DNA from: Opeltia flavorubescens
Taxonomy: Eukaryota > Ascomycota > Lecanoromycetes > Teloschistales > Teloschistaceae
Assembly (NCBI GenBank): GCA_000442125.1
Contig: KE546968.1
Location: forward strand, 1,267,932 to 1,331,931
Direction: 5' to 3'
DNA: 64,000 bases
Positions 32,049-44,171 of the stretch are shown here, in pieces. The number at the start of each line of letters is the position of its first letter. Positions within the stretch are counted from its first letter, which is position 1. The position numbers and the translations under genes are program-made. The notes below the pieces were generated by a model. The model had not been told where the DNA came from. It saw nothing but the letters and a program-made list of their open reading frames with translations, and ran no database searches.

Positions 32049-33852
32049 TCACTTTTTGCCAAAGAAAGACGCAATATTTCCTTGCCCAGGCTTGCCAGCT
32101 CCCTTCCTACCTTTGGCGGCGGATGAGGCCGTCGAGACCGGCGTGGCCTCTTTAGGCGGGGGCTCGTCCTCTGAGAACGATTCCCATGCCGGTTCTTCTT
32201 TGGTTACTATTGAGCATAGAAGGTTAATGATACTGCATGTGAATCATAACACTTTCGTGCATTTGATAACGAACCTAGGTAGCCCTCCTCGTCCTTAAGC
32301 ATCTTTTTCTTCATAATCTTCCTTCTACCTCGCCGTCGACCGACGCTGGCGACTATCGACGTCGTTGGCTCTTCTTGAGGCTGTTCCTCAGCAGTTTGGA
32401 TGGTAGAGTGCTCATCAGCTTCTGTCTTCGTTGGTCCTGTTGCCTCGGCGTCTAATTACTTCAGCAAAATTACCTTGCTCTGCTCCGAGATGTGTCATAC
32501 CGTCATCGTCATTCATCATATTCCGCAGATTTTCTTCGCGTTCATATCTAGTTGTCCCTCTTAAACTATCTGCGTCCTTGCTTTCGATGGCAAAACTGTC
32601 CGCTCCTTCGCTTTCAGATGCGTCACTCACTGTTAGTACAGTTGTCAGCGAGCTAAGACATGGCCATGGAGTCATTCGAACTCACCATTTTCAGGTAGAC
32701 CAAGAGCTGAGTCTGCGGCCGGACTGTCCTAGCGTCCACAAGTCAAATACCAGTTATAAATATAAATCCCAAGACACACTTACTGGCTGACGCACTGAGG
32801 GAGCACCTGCTGAGCTATCTGTGTTTTCTCGAGACACCTGAGCGCGAGGTCTAGCGAATGCTTTGAAGATATCAGATTGTTCTTTTTTAAGGTTTAGCGT
32901 TTTGGAGATTGTTGTCTTCTCCTGGGCTTTTCGCTGGGATGGCTCAGGCTTCGATCTCGTTGCTGCTGGGCTTGATGTCCTTTGGGATGACGTTTCCGGA
33001 TTTGGACGCTTAAAAGCTGATGTCGATGCCGCAAGGACAGGTTTTGTGCCTGTCTTCCGCTGACAATAGACCGTGTCAGATTGACCAAGTGGAAAGATAA
33101 TCAGAGTACGAACCCTCACTTGAGCATTCTTTATGGCACCGTACTGGTGACCTACTTTCAGTGGGTCCTCCGTAGCGTATCCCTCACAAATTTTCCGATT
33201 GCAGTCGGCAATGATTTGGAGATTCTAAAAATATTAATATTTCGCAATAGACCATGGCAAGACTAACTTGGATGGTGCAGGGTCCTAGGCTGTATATATG
33301 AGAAGACAAGGGTTGAATGAATTTGATCGTGACCGCTATTGTTTGGCATTGATTAATCTGTGCACCCAAATACTATTTTAAGACTCTTNCCTTCTAGATC
33401 CTCTTCTCGACACATAATAATGCTTTTCATGGTTTGAGGCTCTTGATCATCTTCTCCTTGTGGCATTGAACTGCTCATGAACGGGCTGCTTTGCATACAC
33501 GTGTCCTCACCATCTCCTGCTAGGTTGGGTGTAGACGCTATAGGACTCGTTGGAGCCAGAACTCCGGAGAGAAGATAAATTGCAGAGACAGATCCTGGTT
33601 TCTTCCTGTTTTGTTGCTGGTGGAAATGAAAGAGCATCCTTACAAGAATCAATCCTTGACTACACAATTACAAGTTCGAGCGACTTCTCACCGTTTAGCA
33701 ATATTGCTATGGATCTTAAGCTCTCGACTAAGCTGTCGATACGAGACCTTGAGGTAATTAGTAATGTCCTGTTTCAAACGGTATACCAAACTTGCAACAG
33801 CTCCTTCGTTAAGTATCTGCTCCGCAAGGAAGGTCCTATACTCTCGTGCCAT
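32049..33852 (-). CDS. POL32: DNA polymerase delta subunit Pol32/Cdc27
   Basis: Non-catalytic subunit of DNA polymerase delta, also shared with Pol zeta; links them to PCNA and is needed for translesion synthesis and break-induced replication. Ten exons in coding order: 33852..33799, 33747..33692, 33638..33391, 33335..33268, 33224..33114, 33059..32784, 32728..32686, 32629..32501, 32451..32275, 32206..32049. Total 439 residues. The N-terminal winged helix shows YRQLSRELKIHSNIAKRMLF and QQQNRKKPGSVSAIYLLSG. Then HIYSLGPCTIQNLQIIADCN and a Lys/Ser-rich linker. The C-terminus has RRRGRRKIMKKKMLKDEEGY, EEPAWESFSEDE and the PIP box QGNIASFF two residues from GKK. Intron 1 (51 nt, weak GTTGCA donor) is in frame; its exact ends are the least sure part. 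The donor T of intron 3 is an N (33389). Confidence 0.92.
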
Positions 33853-33939
33853 TGTCTTCAGATTGATATCGGATCTTCTTCACTAAATCCAGATGCGAAT
33901 TTGCACATTGGTGTAAGTGATCAATCATTGTCCATTCAA

Positions 33940-33977
33940 CTTTACGCGCTTCGCGTCTTAAAGCGTCGCGCGTAAAG
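33940..33977. promoter_or_regulatory. ACGCG (MCB-like) cluster in POL32/RAD18 promoter
   Basis: CTTTACGCGC at 33940..33949 and its exact reverse complement GCGCGTAAAG at 33968..33977 flank an 18-bp middle with a third CGCGT (33952..33956) and a direct repeat GCGTC (33953..33957, 33963..33967). ACGCG is the core of the MluI cell-cycle box bound by MBF (Mbp1-Swi6) at G1/S genes of DNA replication and repair. It lies 88 bp from the POL32 start and 95 bp from the RAD18 start, almost central. Binding is inferred. Confidence 0.7.
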
Positions 33978-34071
33978 AGGATTGGTTCACGTTTTTATTT
34001 CCTGGCTTCGTTTGTCGAGTGAACCTACGTTGTATGACGCCAACATTGACCAGCATCAACCTCAAAATAAA

Positions 34072-35336
34072 ATGAAAACCGCTGCCAGTCCCTTGGACAT
34101 CGCTGATCCTTCTGACTGGCTAAGAAGCACAGTACCCAAGCTTGCGCCTGTCGAAGGAGCTTTGAGGTGTCAAGTTTGCAAGGATTTCTTTGACACTCCA
34201 ATGATCACGTCATGCTCACATACATTTTGCTCACTCTGTATCCGCCGATGCCTCACTAACGATGGCAAATGTCCTGCTTGTCGTGCGCCTGATCAGGAAC
34301 TTAGGTTACGGCGCAACTGGGCCGTACAAGAAATCGTTGATACCTTCCAAGTTGCGAGGCCTTTCTTGATAGCACTAGCAGCTGCTCATTTTGAACATAC
34401 AAAGACTAGCAAGCCTCGGAGTAAACGAAAGCTCGATGAGACGGATTTCGAGGATGACGGCAGTGAGCGCAAGGTGGTTGTGGAACGGAGGAAAACACGT
34501 TCGCAGAGTCAGCAACAGGCGCAAAGCCCGAGGATCGAGAGTTCACAGACCACCGAGGATGATTTACAGCTCGAGACTAGTAATATGGATGAAAGTAAGC
34601 TATGATGATGATTTTGCGTAACGTTTCTTCGTACTGAGTATACATAGACGATGGTCTCGCGGCCTGCCCTATCTGTGGCCAAAGGATGAAAGAAGAATCC
34701 GTATTCCTTCATCTGGATACACATAACGATCCTACTGGTTTCAAGAGGCTAAACCCAGCAAGACACAGACGATCTCCTTCCGTAGAAATAGTTCGTGGCT
34801 CCCAAGCAAAGACCAAAACCCCCGAGCGCCTTCCCCAGATCAATTACTCATTAATGAAAGACAATGCACTCCGTAAAAAGCTATCGGATCTGGGCATTCC
34901 TAACATGGGTCCTCGAGCGTTACTTATCCGGCGGCATGCGGAATGGGTAAATATAGTCAACGCAAACGCCGATTCGTCAAGACCTAAGTCGAAGCGGGAA
35001 ATGCTGCGCGAGCTAGATATCTGGGATAGGAGCACTGGCCGCTCGATTGCAAACGGGGGCGCTGACTCCAACAATCCAGGGTCAATCATGAGTAAAGATT
35101 TTGATGGCGCAGCATGGAGTTTGAGTCACCAAACGGATTTTCAGGATCTTGTATCTAAAGCCCGACACACGAAACAGGGATCCAATAGTCCAGGGAGAAA
35201 GCAGAGCACAGGTCAAGATTCGCTACAGAAAGAACAAGTGAGCATAGACATACCGACAAGCCATTTGCCTATAATGAACAACGTACCAGACAAGGCTGTC
35301 GGTACCGTGTCATCCAATACAGACGCAATGGCGTAG
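34072..35336 (+). CDS. RAD18: postreplication repair E3 ubiquitin ligase Rad18
   Basis: With Rad6, monoubiquitinates PCNA at stalled forks and so admits translesion polymerases. Exons 34072..34594 and 34648..35336 (53-nt intron) give 403 residues. RING finger of C3HC4 type at residues 33-70: C33, C36, C48, H50, C53, C56, C67, C70. Zinc finger of UBZ4/Rad18 type: C181, C184, H195, H199 (CPICGQRM then HLDTH). SAP domain about 240-275 ([20 protein letters not shown] then [12 protein letters not shown]). Residues 325-403 are polar and disordered, and the Rad6-binding part should lie near the SAP domain's C-terminal side. The ATG at 34072 is the first Met before the conserved [16 protein letters not shown]. 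It shares a 219-bp promoter with POL32, its pathway partner. Confidence 0.94.
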
Positions 35337-35568
35337 AGACTCTATGTTCGGATTGCCTAAGAGATATTCAAAATCGTTTAGACACCGATTTCGATAGCCC
35401 ATGAAATCTTTGAAAACACCATCCGGTGTCTCGAGAACACCACTTCCAAGTCACTCGATCGGGTCCGTTTATCTCACCGACAAATTCGTGATGCTTCATT
35501 TCTTAAAGGTTGTGTACCCGTGCCGGAAGGTGCATCTATCCTATCATGAGAAGTTGATGATCTAATTT

Positions 35569-37253
35569 TCATGTTGCCAATGGCGTGATGTCCTCCTTTT
35601 CACAACTTTGGCCAATCACGACTTTGTTTGGGGTTGCAACCTTATTGGTGGGAGGTGGACTCGCCGACATGCCATCGTAGCCAATGGCTGGCGAGTCAAA
35701 ATCTGCCTTTGGGTCTGCAGATCTCGTTTCTGTCGGCAGTGTTGAGTGGTTCGCACGAGTTACGCTGCCAGTAGTAGTAGTAACATGAGCCTCAGCAAGT
35801 CTTCGCTTAGTCTCATCTGCTCCTTTTTCCTCTTCAGCGCTTTGGCTTTGACGCATCAAAGCTTCGAGCTCCTGATCGACGTCGTCTTCGTTTACTGCAT
35901 TGTTCTCTTGTCCAGCTTCATTTATTGCCGTGCCGATTTCCTCAATATTGCCCATCGTTTCTTTTAAACCATCAAGAATATCCTCGACATCCTGGCTACT
36001 CCCGATTTTGGCATTGAGACCGCGGAGTACTGCAGTGCTGTCCTTCATGACCTGAAGCATCGTTATTTGATCAGAAGCTTGCTCTATTTTCTCATGGATT
36101 CCTTCGAGCTGTGACAAAGTATCGAGTCGTCTGGATAACGCAGATTCAGCAGACTTTTTTGACCTGAGAGCCGCCAACGCTGAAGACCGGTTTCTCATTT
36201 CGACTGCACTTTGGCTTTTCTCAGCAAGAGTACTTATCCTTTTTTCCAGCGAACAAATCTGCTCGTTGATATCATCCATCAAAGTTTTCAAAGATGCAAT
36301 AGCCCGATCTTCTTTTGAGACTGGTGACAAGACCTCTCCGGGGCTAGCAAGCTTTACAACCTGCCAAATCCGTTAATCCAAACTAAAAGCATGCTTGTCA
36401 AACTCACAGTCCCGTCGTATACTAGTGATGGCATATCTCGCGCCAGATATGTAAGCAATAAGGTGAGGTCGCTATGCGATAGGTCGCCAGTAATGCCAAG
36501 AGCCTGCGCTGCACGTTTTGCAAACATGGGTTTAGCAAAGATTCGGTCAATCTGGCTGCTACGGTTCTGAAGGTCTTGCATGACTTTGCTGGCGGCTCTC
36601 TGGGTGACATTAGGATTGCTGTCACACATGGAAATGAGTCGTATCCGCATACCTCGACGTTGGATATCAATACGAATTTCTTGGGTGTCTGTGTCTGAAT
36701 GACCGAGCTCCTGTACTGCCAATCTATATGCCTCAAACCCCATGATATAAGACGCCAGGGTAGATCTATCCACTGTCGGCGATATATACTGTTTGGAGAC
36801 GACGAAAAGCTCTCGTAAGGTATCATGTCCCCTTGAGAACTTGCCTCATTCTACTCGCAGGCATTTCAGCACTTTGCCCATGTTGAAAAGAGACAGACAT
36901 ATTTTAGTACCTACTATAACCGCATTTAGAGCCAGCGGTCTCCCCCACTCTTTGCTTTCAAGTTTTTGTAGTAGCCGGGGTCCGATTTCCAATGAAAATC
37001 TCTGAGCGCTACCATTTTTGTCCGAAATCAAGCCAGCACGTGCAGCATCGCATAGAGCATCCTTCCAGATATTGACATTAGCAAGGTAGCCATCAGGGTT
37101 CGTGTATCGTTGCGAGGTGAAATCGGAAAAAAGCGACGGTAAGCGTGCTCTGACTGCAGTGAGCGAAAAAAGTCAGCAGCAAAAATCTGTCATCAATTCT
37201 GACCTTTTAAATCGATCTTGTTGAGCGAGTATGAAATGCAGCAGGTCGCTCAT
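35569..37253 (-). CDS. CHMP7-like ESCRT-III protein
   Basis: Snf7-family protein of the CHMP7 type, which in animals and yeast (Chm7) starts ESCRT-III assembly at the nuclear envelope. Exons in coding order 37253..37204, 37149..36915, 36850..36653, 36599..36408 and 36360..35569 (introns 47-64 nt) give 488 residues. The N-terminal winged-helix half reads MSDLLHFILAQQDRFKR, ARLPSLFSDFTSQRYTNPDG, WKDALCDAARAGLI, LESKEWGRPLALN, then WRLISWGLRHID. The middle has SSQIDRIFAKPMFAKRAA and LLLTYLARDMPSLVYDG. The Snf7 part starts near residue 236 (VSKEDRAIASLKTLMDDINE), continues as coiled coil (LEKRISTLAEKSQ) and ends at LEALMRQ, followed by a disordered tail. The junctions restore motifs of fungal homologues, so the model is good. 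Confidence 0.88.
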
Positions 37254-37688
37254 TTTATGGTCTACTCTTGTACCCTTATTGTTGAGAGCAAGATAGGAAT
37301 CTACAGATTAGCGTAAATCCCACGCGCAATTACTAACTCCGTTAGAGTAAGTCCGTCATAAACGATTCTCCTTTATCTTATCGACGGCTCCCAGGGCTGG
37401 CAATGCTGCTTTAAAGTTACGAGGTTACCTGATAAAAGGACCTTGAGACCTCATCAACACTGACTGCTGAATACACTGCCCTGTTAGGTCTCATGGCTTT
37501 GACAGATTGAGAGAATGAACCTCGCTGCTTTCTGCTCTACTCATAAACCAAGAGCAGCGTATCAGCAACAGAAGAGATGCTGCTTCGCATGCCCCTACAC
37601 CCCTTCAGAAGCACCACTACAGCACCAACAGTGCGCGTATCGTCTCCGCAGTATGACTTTTGCGGTACGGTAGTACAAACAATCATCG
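37254..37688. promoter_or_regulatory. divergent promoter CHMP7-like/TRS85
   Basis: 435 bp between two starts. The right end may contain an extra TRS85 exon (37589..37664). No clear regulatory motif recognised. Confidence 0.4.
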
Positions 37689-39964
37689 ATGACACACCTT
37701 TCCTCTACGAAAGATCCGCTGCACTCGCCGTCATCACCTACCACCTCCGAAACCGAAGTCTCTCGACCTAGTGATGGAAGAGATGCGGAGCAGTCTTTCA
37801 ACACTGCATTAGAGAGAAACGAGCCTACACACATTCGACCAGTTAGCCGACAGAGTCAGTTGAGCCGGGATCTTGGGTCTGTCTATAGCGTAAGAGCTGG
37901 CTCGGCCAAGCATTTCAATTCTCCAAATGACGACCTGCGGGAGACTATACTTGCGTCTTTCGCCCCTCGTATTGCAGTGGTGGCGTCGGAAGACACGGAT
38001 GAGATAGCCAAGGAGAAGGGCTTTCTGAACGGCTTCTACGGCCTCTTAAGGCCATTTGCCGAAAAAGTTTTGGGGAAGGTCGTAGTCCGGGATAGTATTG
38101 GAACGAGCAAAGCATGGGAGAATTTTGGCGTCCGCCTCATACAATATAGACACGATCCGCAGCCTGTCGTCTCGCCTACTGATCAAAAGCAATCAAGGCA
38201 GCCAAATAACAGCCGAGCTAGTAAAGATACTAGTGTGCAATCTTCATCGTTCTTTGCACCCGATGAGCAACAAGACCCAACTGATACTATCCTCGAATCT
38301 TCACTTCGATCGACCTTTTTGGCTTCTGAGAGCTCAGCGGCCGACTATAATCATGATAAGAACCAGCTAGAGAACCCAGAAGAACGTTCCTCAGCACACC
38401 TCATCCACATTCGCAAGTTGTTGTCAGGAACATTACAGGTGCCTTACGAGACTTTCTCTCACCCAGTCGCGTGCATTATAGCTGTTAGTTCCCGAAATCA
38501 AGGGCCGTTGGAGGAGATTCGCCAACTGTACTCTGTAAGTGGAAGGGCAAATATCAAAATTCCGCCGTGGGTCAGTGTAGATTACCTACGCTACTACGTA
38601 CTTGTCCATGACGAGGATCGTGACGATGTCACGAAGTCAACTGCACTTTTCGACCTGATGAAAAGACATTTCGGTCTTCATTGCTACCTGTTGAGGATTC
38701 GTAGTGTCCAATGTGTGGAGACAGATGATGACAGGTTTTCTATGCCGGAATGCCTATGGACGTCGGCTGCTGAAGAAAAGGAAGATCTTGAACAGCTTAG
38801 TCAGTAACCCTGCGTCCTATCTAGCACAGACTAACATATCCAGGTCGTCACGGCCGGAGCGGACAAGACTTCATATTTGACTCGGACGCAACCGCTATCA
38901 GGGGTTTCATCAGGGAAATGGTCACACAATCGATGATCCCATATATGGAGGGCCGTATTGTGACATGGAATGACCAGATAGCCTCGAAGAGACGAGGAAT
39001 AGGCGGCCGATTTATGTCGCTGTCAAAAAAATGGACTGGTTTCGGGTCGTCAAGAGGATCTACCTCTGCGACTTCCTCAGTTTCGACCTCGTCAAGCAGT
39101 AACTATGACGCAGCCAGAGGCTACTACCTACCAGAGTCACCTGAGGCCATGCTGCGACAACTCGCTGATTATGCATTCATGCTGAGAGACTTCAAACTAG
39201 CATTCAGTACTTATGAGACTCTACGGACAGATTTCAGTAATGACAAAGCATGGCTCTACCATGCATCAGCAAGTGAGCTAGCTGGTGTCAGCTATCTGCT
39301 TATTTCACAGATTCCAAGCAACAGATCCAAAAGTGAAATAGTCGATCAGAAAATTGACGCAGCGCTATATTCTTATCTTGCGAGATGTTCTATGCCGACT
39401 GGCGCTGTGCGCGCTCTAATATTAACAATCGAGCTCTTGACTGGGAGAGGTTCTGCTGCTGCCGATGACGCCGCCAAATGGGCGATAAGGTTACTTGATC
39501 TAGCCATCTTGTCTCCGTTTCAACAAGCCCTAGTCACCGAGCGAATTGCAGACATTAACCGTTCCCAAAGCGGTTCGGGTCCCTTGGGACTCGGTTCTCG
39601 AAGACGGCAAAGTGTCTTATGGAACACACTTTCAACAAATTTATGGGCCAAACTTGATATACCTGGTCGGGCTAGCATAAGACTTCACGAGGCTCGCGTG
39701 TTGATGGGAGAAGACTGCCTTACCGTTGATCATTCGCCCTTTCCGCGCATTAATTCTCCCTTACACCCTGAACAGGGAGAGCTAGGGACTGTGGATGACA
39801 CTCTTCTTCAACTTGGCCCGACTCCCCTGAGCAATCACTTTGACAACTCTCCACAAGCAAAGGACGAGGGAACAGATCAGCTAATGAACTCCACTGGGCC
39901 TAGAATTGAGCCTGAATTTGGATCTGTCGATGCTAGCGGATTCTCGAGTATTAGTGCTGAATAG
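37689..39964 (+). CDS. TRS85: TRAPPIII subunit Trs85/TRAPPC8
   Basis: Subunit that defines the TRAPPIII complex, a Ypt1/Rab1 exchange factor for autophagy and ER-Golgi traffic. Exons 37689..38799 and 38844..39964 (44-nt intron with ACTAAC branch) give 743 residues. Motifs: LRETILASFAPRIAVVASED, LRPFAEKVLGKVVVRDSIGT, PWVSVDYLRYYVLVHDEDRD. After the junction come FDSDATAIRGFIREMVTQSM, ISKRRGIGGRFMSLSKKW (shown as SKRRGIGGRF in this copy) and LADYAFMLRDFKLAFSTYE. The start is uncertain: ATG 37589 with exon 37589..37664 and a 49-nt intron (37665..37713) also joins in phase and would give MPLHPFRSTTTAPTV as N-terminus. The last ~90 residues are variable. Confidence 0.87.
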
Positions 39965-41003
39965 TCGGGATATAAGCAAGCTTAATCGCTTCTCAAGGAG
40001 CAGGGTCTGATCAGCGCTTTGGAATTCTTTAATGAGTATGCTAAATTAATCAGGGTGAAAACAAACTCTCCTGTGCTCATGCGTAGCGATATAATCTTCA
40101 TTTCACAGCGTCTAAGTCCCACACAATAGCAATTGAGTCCATTCTCCTGCTCCAGCATTCATTGTACCGCCAACATTGAGCCCAGAGCAAAGCCAAAAAT
40201 CCGGCCAGCAGTGCCAACAATTGAATTATTCGTAACCTATCCCAAGTACAATGAAATCCGGACTTACTCGTAAAGGTCGTGACGAGGATAATGACATTGC
40301 ATGACCTAATCAATTAAATATCTGGCAATCGCCTGACCTCCGTTCTAGTTTTAATGCTTGTGGTCCTAATTAGGTACCGAGCGGAGTTAAGTACTACATT
40401 TGTGCGCCCCTTAGATCAACTCGTATCTGATCAACAGAAACGAATACCTCCGCAAATCGCCGCAGGAAATTCTGCAGCAGAAAAGCACCTCCTGACTTCC
40501 ATGCTTTCCACATTGAGCTCTGCTTAGATCTGCGCCGCTTGTTGCAGTGATATACATTGCACCTCATTCGTCGTGGGAAGAGCTTCTTACTTAAGTGTAA
40601 GTTATGAAAGGTAAAGTGGATTGCAACGTTCAAGTGGATGATCAAGATGAGGTCTACTGAGAATGTGGAGCCCTGCAATGAATCTTGATATACCAGTGAT
40701 TGCATTTCATAATCCCTTCAAGATCCTGATATCGACAGAAGTAGGGCTTGAAGGTAGGATACAAGAAACCCTTCCCAAGTTTCCTACAAGACAGGCATAT
40801 TATGATAGGAACACCCTTATACGCAGATAACTCGCTTTAAGTGATGGGTAACAACTTTCATTGATGGGGATCACAGACTCTAGACTCGACGCTCAAGATT
40901 TAGGCAAGGAGATAATGAACGTGTCTTCCCGATCATTATGTCCTGGTCAACTGCTGCAGGGGATAGGGCGTCTAAGAGGAGATGTATTTACCCTCGGACT
41001 CTT
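39965..41003. other. gene-free stretch
   Basis: About 1.04 kb between the TRS85 stop and the stop of the Zn2Cys6 gene. It is longer than needed for two 3' UTRs. I found no coherent gene, tRNA or repeat. Confidence 0.4.
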
Positions 41004-42872
41004 TCATGTAACATCGGTTGAGTTTGACAGATTCCTCTTGAACCAAACAGGCTCGCAAAATAAGAAGATCTTCTGCATCCTCTTCACTTGACTTTTGATC
41101 CAGTCCAACTGTTCATNTCGCAAAAAAATTGGGATCGCATCATCCTCTGGCTCTGCAAGTCGCCACAAGTTGACCAAATGTGGGAACAAAATCCAGCCAC
41201 CTGATGCAGCTGCTTGGGTTTGATGGTTGGATACCAAGCTAGGGATGCGAATTGAGTTCCCGGTCTCTAGATGAGTCTTAAACATATGAGGAAACTTGAT
41301 TGAAGTGCTGTACAGAGGGTTCTTAGGAGTGACAGTGTCCCCAAGATAGAAGGGTATGGCTTCGCAGATGAGATCGACGAGATGTTGAACCTTATCGTTA
41401 ACTTGAGACAAAAGTGCCTGTTGATCGGGATCTTGCAATAAGATAGCTTCGTCAGCAAAAGACTGCCGAATGATTTGGAGTGTGAGGAGGTAGCGGAAAT
41501 AGAAGAGAATCACGGTGCTCCCAATACTAAGATTTGGCCAGACACTGCAGCGGATACCGTAGAAACCGGCATATTGTATGGACTTCTCTACTGCATCTCG
41601 CGGGATATACTCCGGTATACAGTCTGTATGCACAAGAGTCGATTCCCAGCGAAGAAGAGCCAGCTCCAGCTGCAATGCCTCTTCAATGATTTTCATGTGG
41701 CATGGACCACGGTTTTCAGACGTTTCACCACGGTAGCGTCGTAAGTGCAACTTCCATTGTCGGCTCTGCAAGCATGATAGAGTGACCGATAATTGATCCA
41801 AAATTGCTGCTTTCGTATCATTGGCTAATTTGTGCTCGAATAGAGGGATTAATCGTTTTGGGAATGGCCGACGCGATGTGAGCAAATATGGCAAGAGGGT
41901 GTGTCGAGCCGCTTTGAGAAGTGCGCGACCTCGAGACGTCGCGATGTTATTGGAACCGCGCTGTTCAATCACCGCTAGAGCTCCATATTTATGCTTCCCG
42001 TAACCCGTGAGATTTGGAGCATAGTGCAAGAAAAGCGCGTCGTAGAGATCGAATAACAAAATTGTCATCAACATTTCATCTGTCAAGCTTTGGAGAGGGT
42101 CATGGATCCCCTCCCGAGCAGCGGCGACGGCTTTAACAAATACGTCTGCAGCAGAAGGTGTATTGAAACCCTTGGAACACCACATCATTGCGATGTTGAC
42201 AGTGATCGCAGCTGTAGCTAAACGAAGAGATGACCGAGGTAATGCTTGTAGGTACATCGGTTGCCAAAGCTGGTTGAAGCCATTGGGGGTCTCGGGATCG
42301 ATTGTCGTACCACCGTAATGTCGAAAAAAGAAGCAAACGGAACTAGTCTGGGCATCCTCTAGCACGATAGGAGGCATCGAGTATGTAGCAGGCTGGAAGT
42401 TTATGTCAGCAACCAGGGCTGGAGAAGACTTTGGTGGCGTATCTGTTGCTTTGGTGTCTGACCCAGTCCGGCATCGTTCTGCACGATATACGATCCAGCC
42501 GCGTTTCCTGCTGCTGTTGCTGCCTCTTGGGCTCCTCGCACGTTTCGAGGTTACAGAGACAGTATTTGACAAGTGACCGTCACCAGCCGTTGTTTCGTGT
42601 GAGCTCTGCGCGTCTTCATCTGATGGCCCCTTTTGTCTCTGTACTGAACGTTGGACAATTTGATTCTGAGGCCTGTGGGCCCCGTCAAACACATCACCAT
42701 AACCTGGACAAGTCTCCTGCCGGATCGCGCAGACGTGGCACCCTGGCCTGGATTGGTCGCACTAATTATCGTCAACGTCTTTGTATTACCCACAATGAAC
42801 CATTGGGTTCACAACTTTGACTCGACGATTTCTGCAGCTTCTGCAGCCAGAACTTGGTCCATGGTAAACCAT
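41004..42872 (-). CDS. Zn2Cys6 transcription factor
   Basis: Fungal binuclear-zinc-cluster regulator. Exons in coding order 42872..42816 and 42761..41004 (54-nt intron) give 604 residues. The intron splits the zinc cluster: Cys10, 13, 20, 27, 30 and 37 follow the canonical C-x2-C-x6-C-x6-C-x2-C-x6-C, seen as SSGCRSCRNRRVK joined to CDQSRPGCHVC. A basic Ser-rich linker follows (KRARSPRGSNSSRKRG). The rest is a Fungal_trans_2-type helical region with FFFRHYGGTTIDP, then PYLLTSRRPFPKRLIPLFE and later HMFKTHLETGNSIRIPSLV. The target genes are unknown and no neighbouring metabolic cluster points to them. An N at 41117 makes one unknown residue near the C-terminus. Confidence 0.88.
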
Positions 42873-44171
42873 ACTTGGCAAAAGTAGATATGAGCAAACG
42901 TGCAGACGATTTGACTGTACACTTGGAGCGATGCTAGTTCCATTTACCACGAAAGCCCATGTCTTGTCTTCCGAGTCAGTGACCAAGCAAAATATCGACA
43001 GCGAAAATGTGGCCGGCCTCTACAGAACCAAGCCTCTGGGCTAGCGTCCTCCATCCCACGCAAGCTCTCGTGGCTCTGCGAGGATGGCGTGGGGCTCAGG
43101 AATGAAGCAGGTCGCTTCTCATCTGAGCTTTATGATCCTGTCCTCGACCAGAAGTCGATGGGCCAATCGCAAGGGACGACTGTAACTGGTTAGACCCGGA
43201 GGTTCGTAGTCCCCTATTCTAACGTCGCCCGATGGTTCCTTGGAGGAATCAATCAACTAGGAATAGACTGGTATCATATCCAGGAATCGAACACGTATTG
43301 AATATACTCAAAACAAAGGAACACAAGTCTTTACGGGCTCTGGGATATGATAAAGTCATCAGTATCCATCTCGAGATTAACATTCCATCCAGCAATAAAT
43401 ACACGAACACACCGGTAAGATCGACGATAGGCAGCTAATTCTATTGGCAAGTAGGTAGCATACATAGTACAGCTCGGTCCGTTGTAAGTGTTTCACTAAC
43501 CGGTGAACCCTGCAGACATGGCCAGAATGTTGTTGGAATCTTCGTGGGTATGTGCAGGCATTAGAACTCTGCAAGGCTTCCATTCTATTTTTCTACCCAT
43601 TGAGTCATATATGGAAAGACGTCCAGGAAACGCTCTAGTTGGGGACCATTTTAGTGCCGTTGCGCCTGATATAGATCTCCCATTGCAATGTCGACGGAGC
43701 ACGAAATGAAAAATCATTATTCCTGAGTACAGTCTAACCATCCGGAGGATCTCCTTGCGAGAGGGATTCGAAGCTTATACCTTCCATTGCAATTTGATTT
43801 CTCGCACGAAACGTCATGGTCGTCATGCGGCTCCACCGGAGATCTGGCTAGGGACGCGTTCTACCCATCGTAAACCTGCTTAGCACTGCTTCGCCTGGAT
43901 CACTGCAATTTCCGACCGAAAAATTGGAGACGACACAACGGCTGAAGGCGGAGCAGGAAGAGATGTAGCAGCGCTGATCCTCTGCCCGGAGGCTGGGTTG
44001 TGTCGTGCCGGGCAGGTCGATGCTGGAGATTCCGACAGTCGATGTATATAAAGCACAGATTTTCTTCCAGTTTCATATCTTCATCTCGTCTGCGTTTGGT
44101 TTACTTCTGTACATTCCTATCACCATTACCTTCAAATCCGTATTTCCAATCCTTGCCATCAGCTTTTCACT
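42873..44171. other. divergent intergenic region
   Basis: About 1.3 kb between the regulator and the ferritin-like gene, containing both promoters. Apart from the TATA box listed separately I see no gene or repeat. Confidence 0.4.
44045..44052 (+). promoter_or_regulatory. TATA box of ferritin-like gene
   Basis: TATATAAA about 120 bp before the ATG at 44172, followed by a C/T-rich tract as in strongly regulated fungal promoters. Confidence 0.55.

Noticed and set aside
40098-40313. Minus-strand frame with a membrane-like stretch (LLALLAGFLALLWA)
   Set aside because: Short, no family resemblance, no splice partners or promoter context; probably a chance frame in a long spacer.
43150-43260. tRNA-like words (GGTTCG with flanking short pairs)
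   Set aside because: No cloverleaf, acceptor stem or A box could be fitted.
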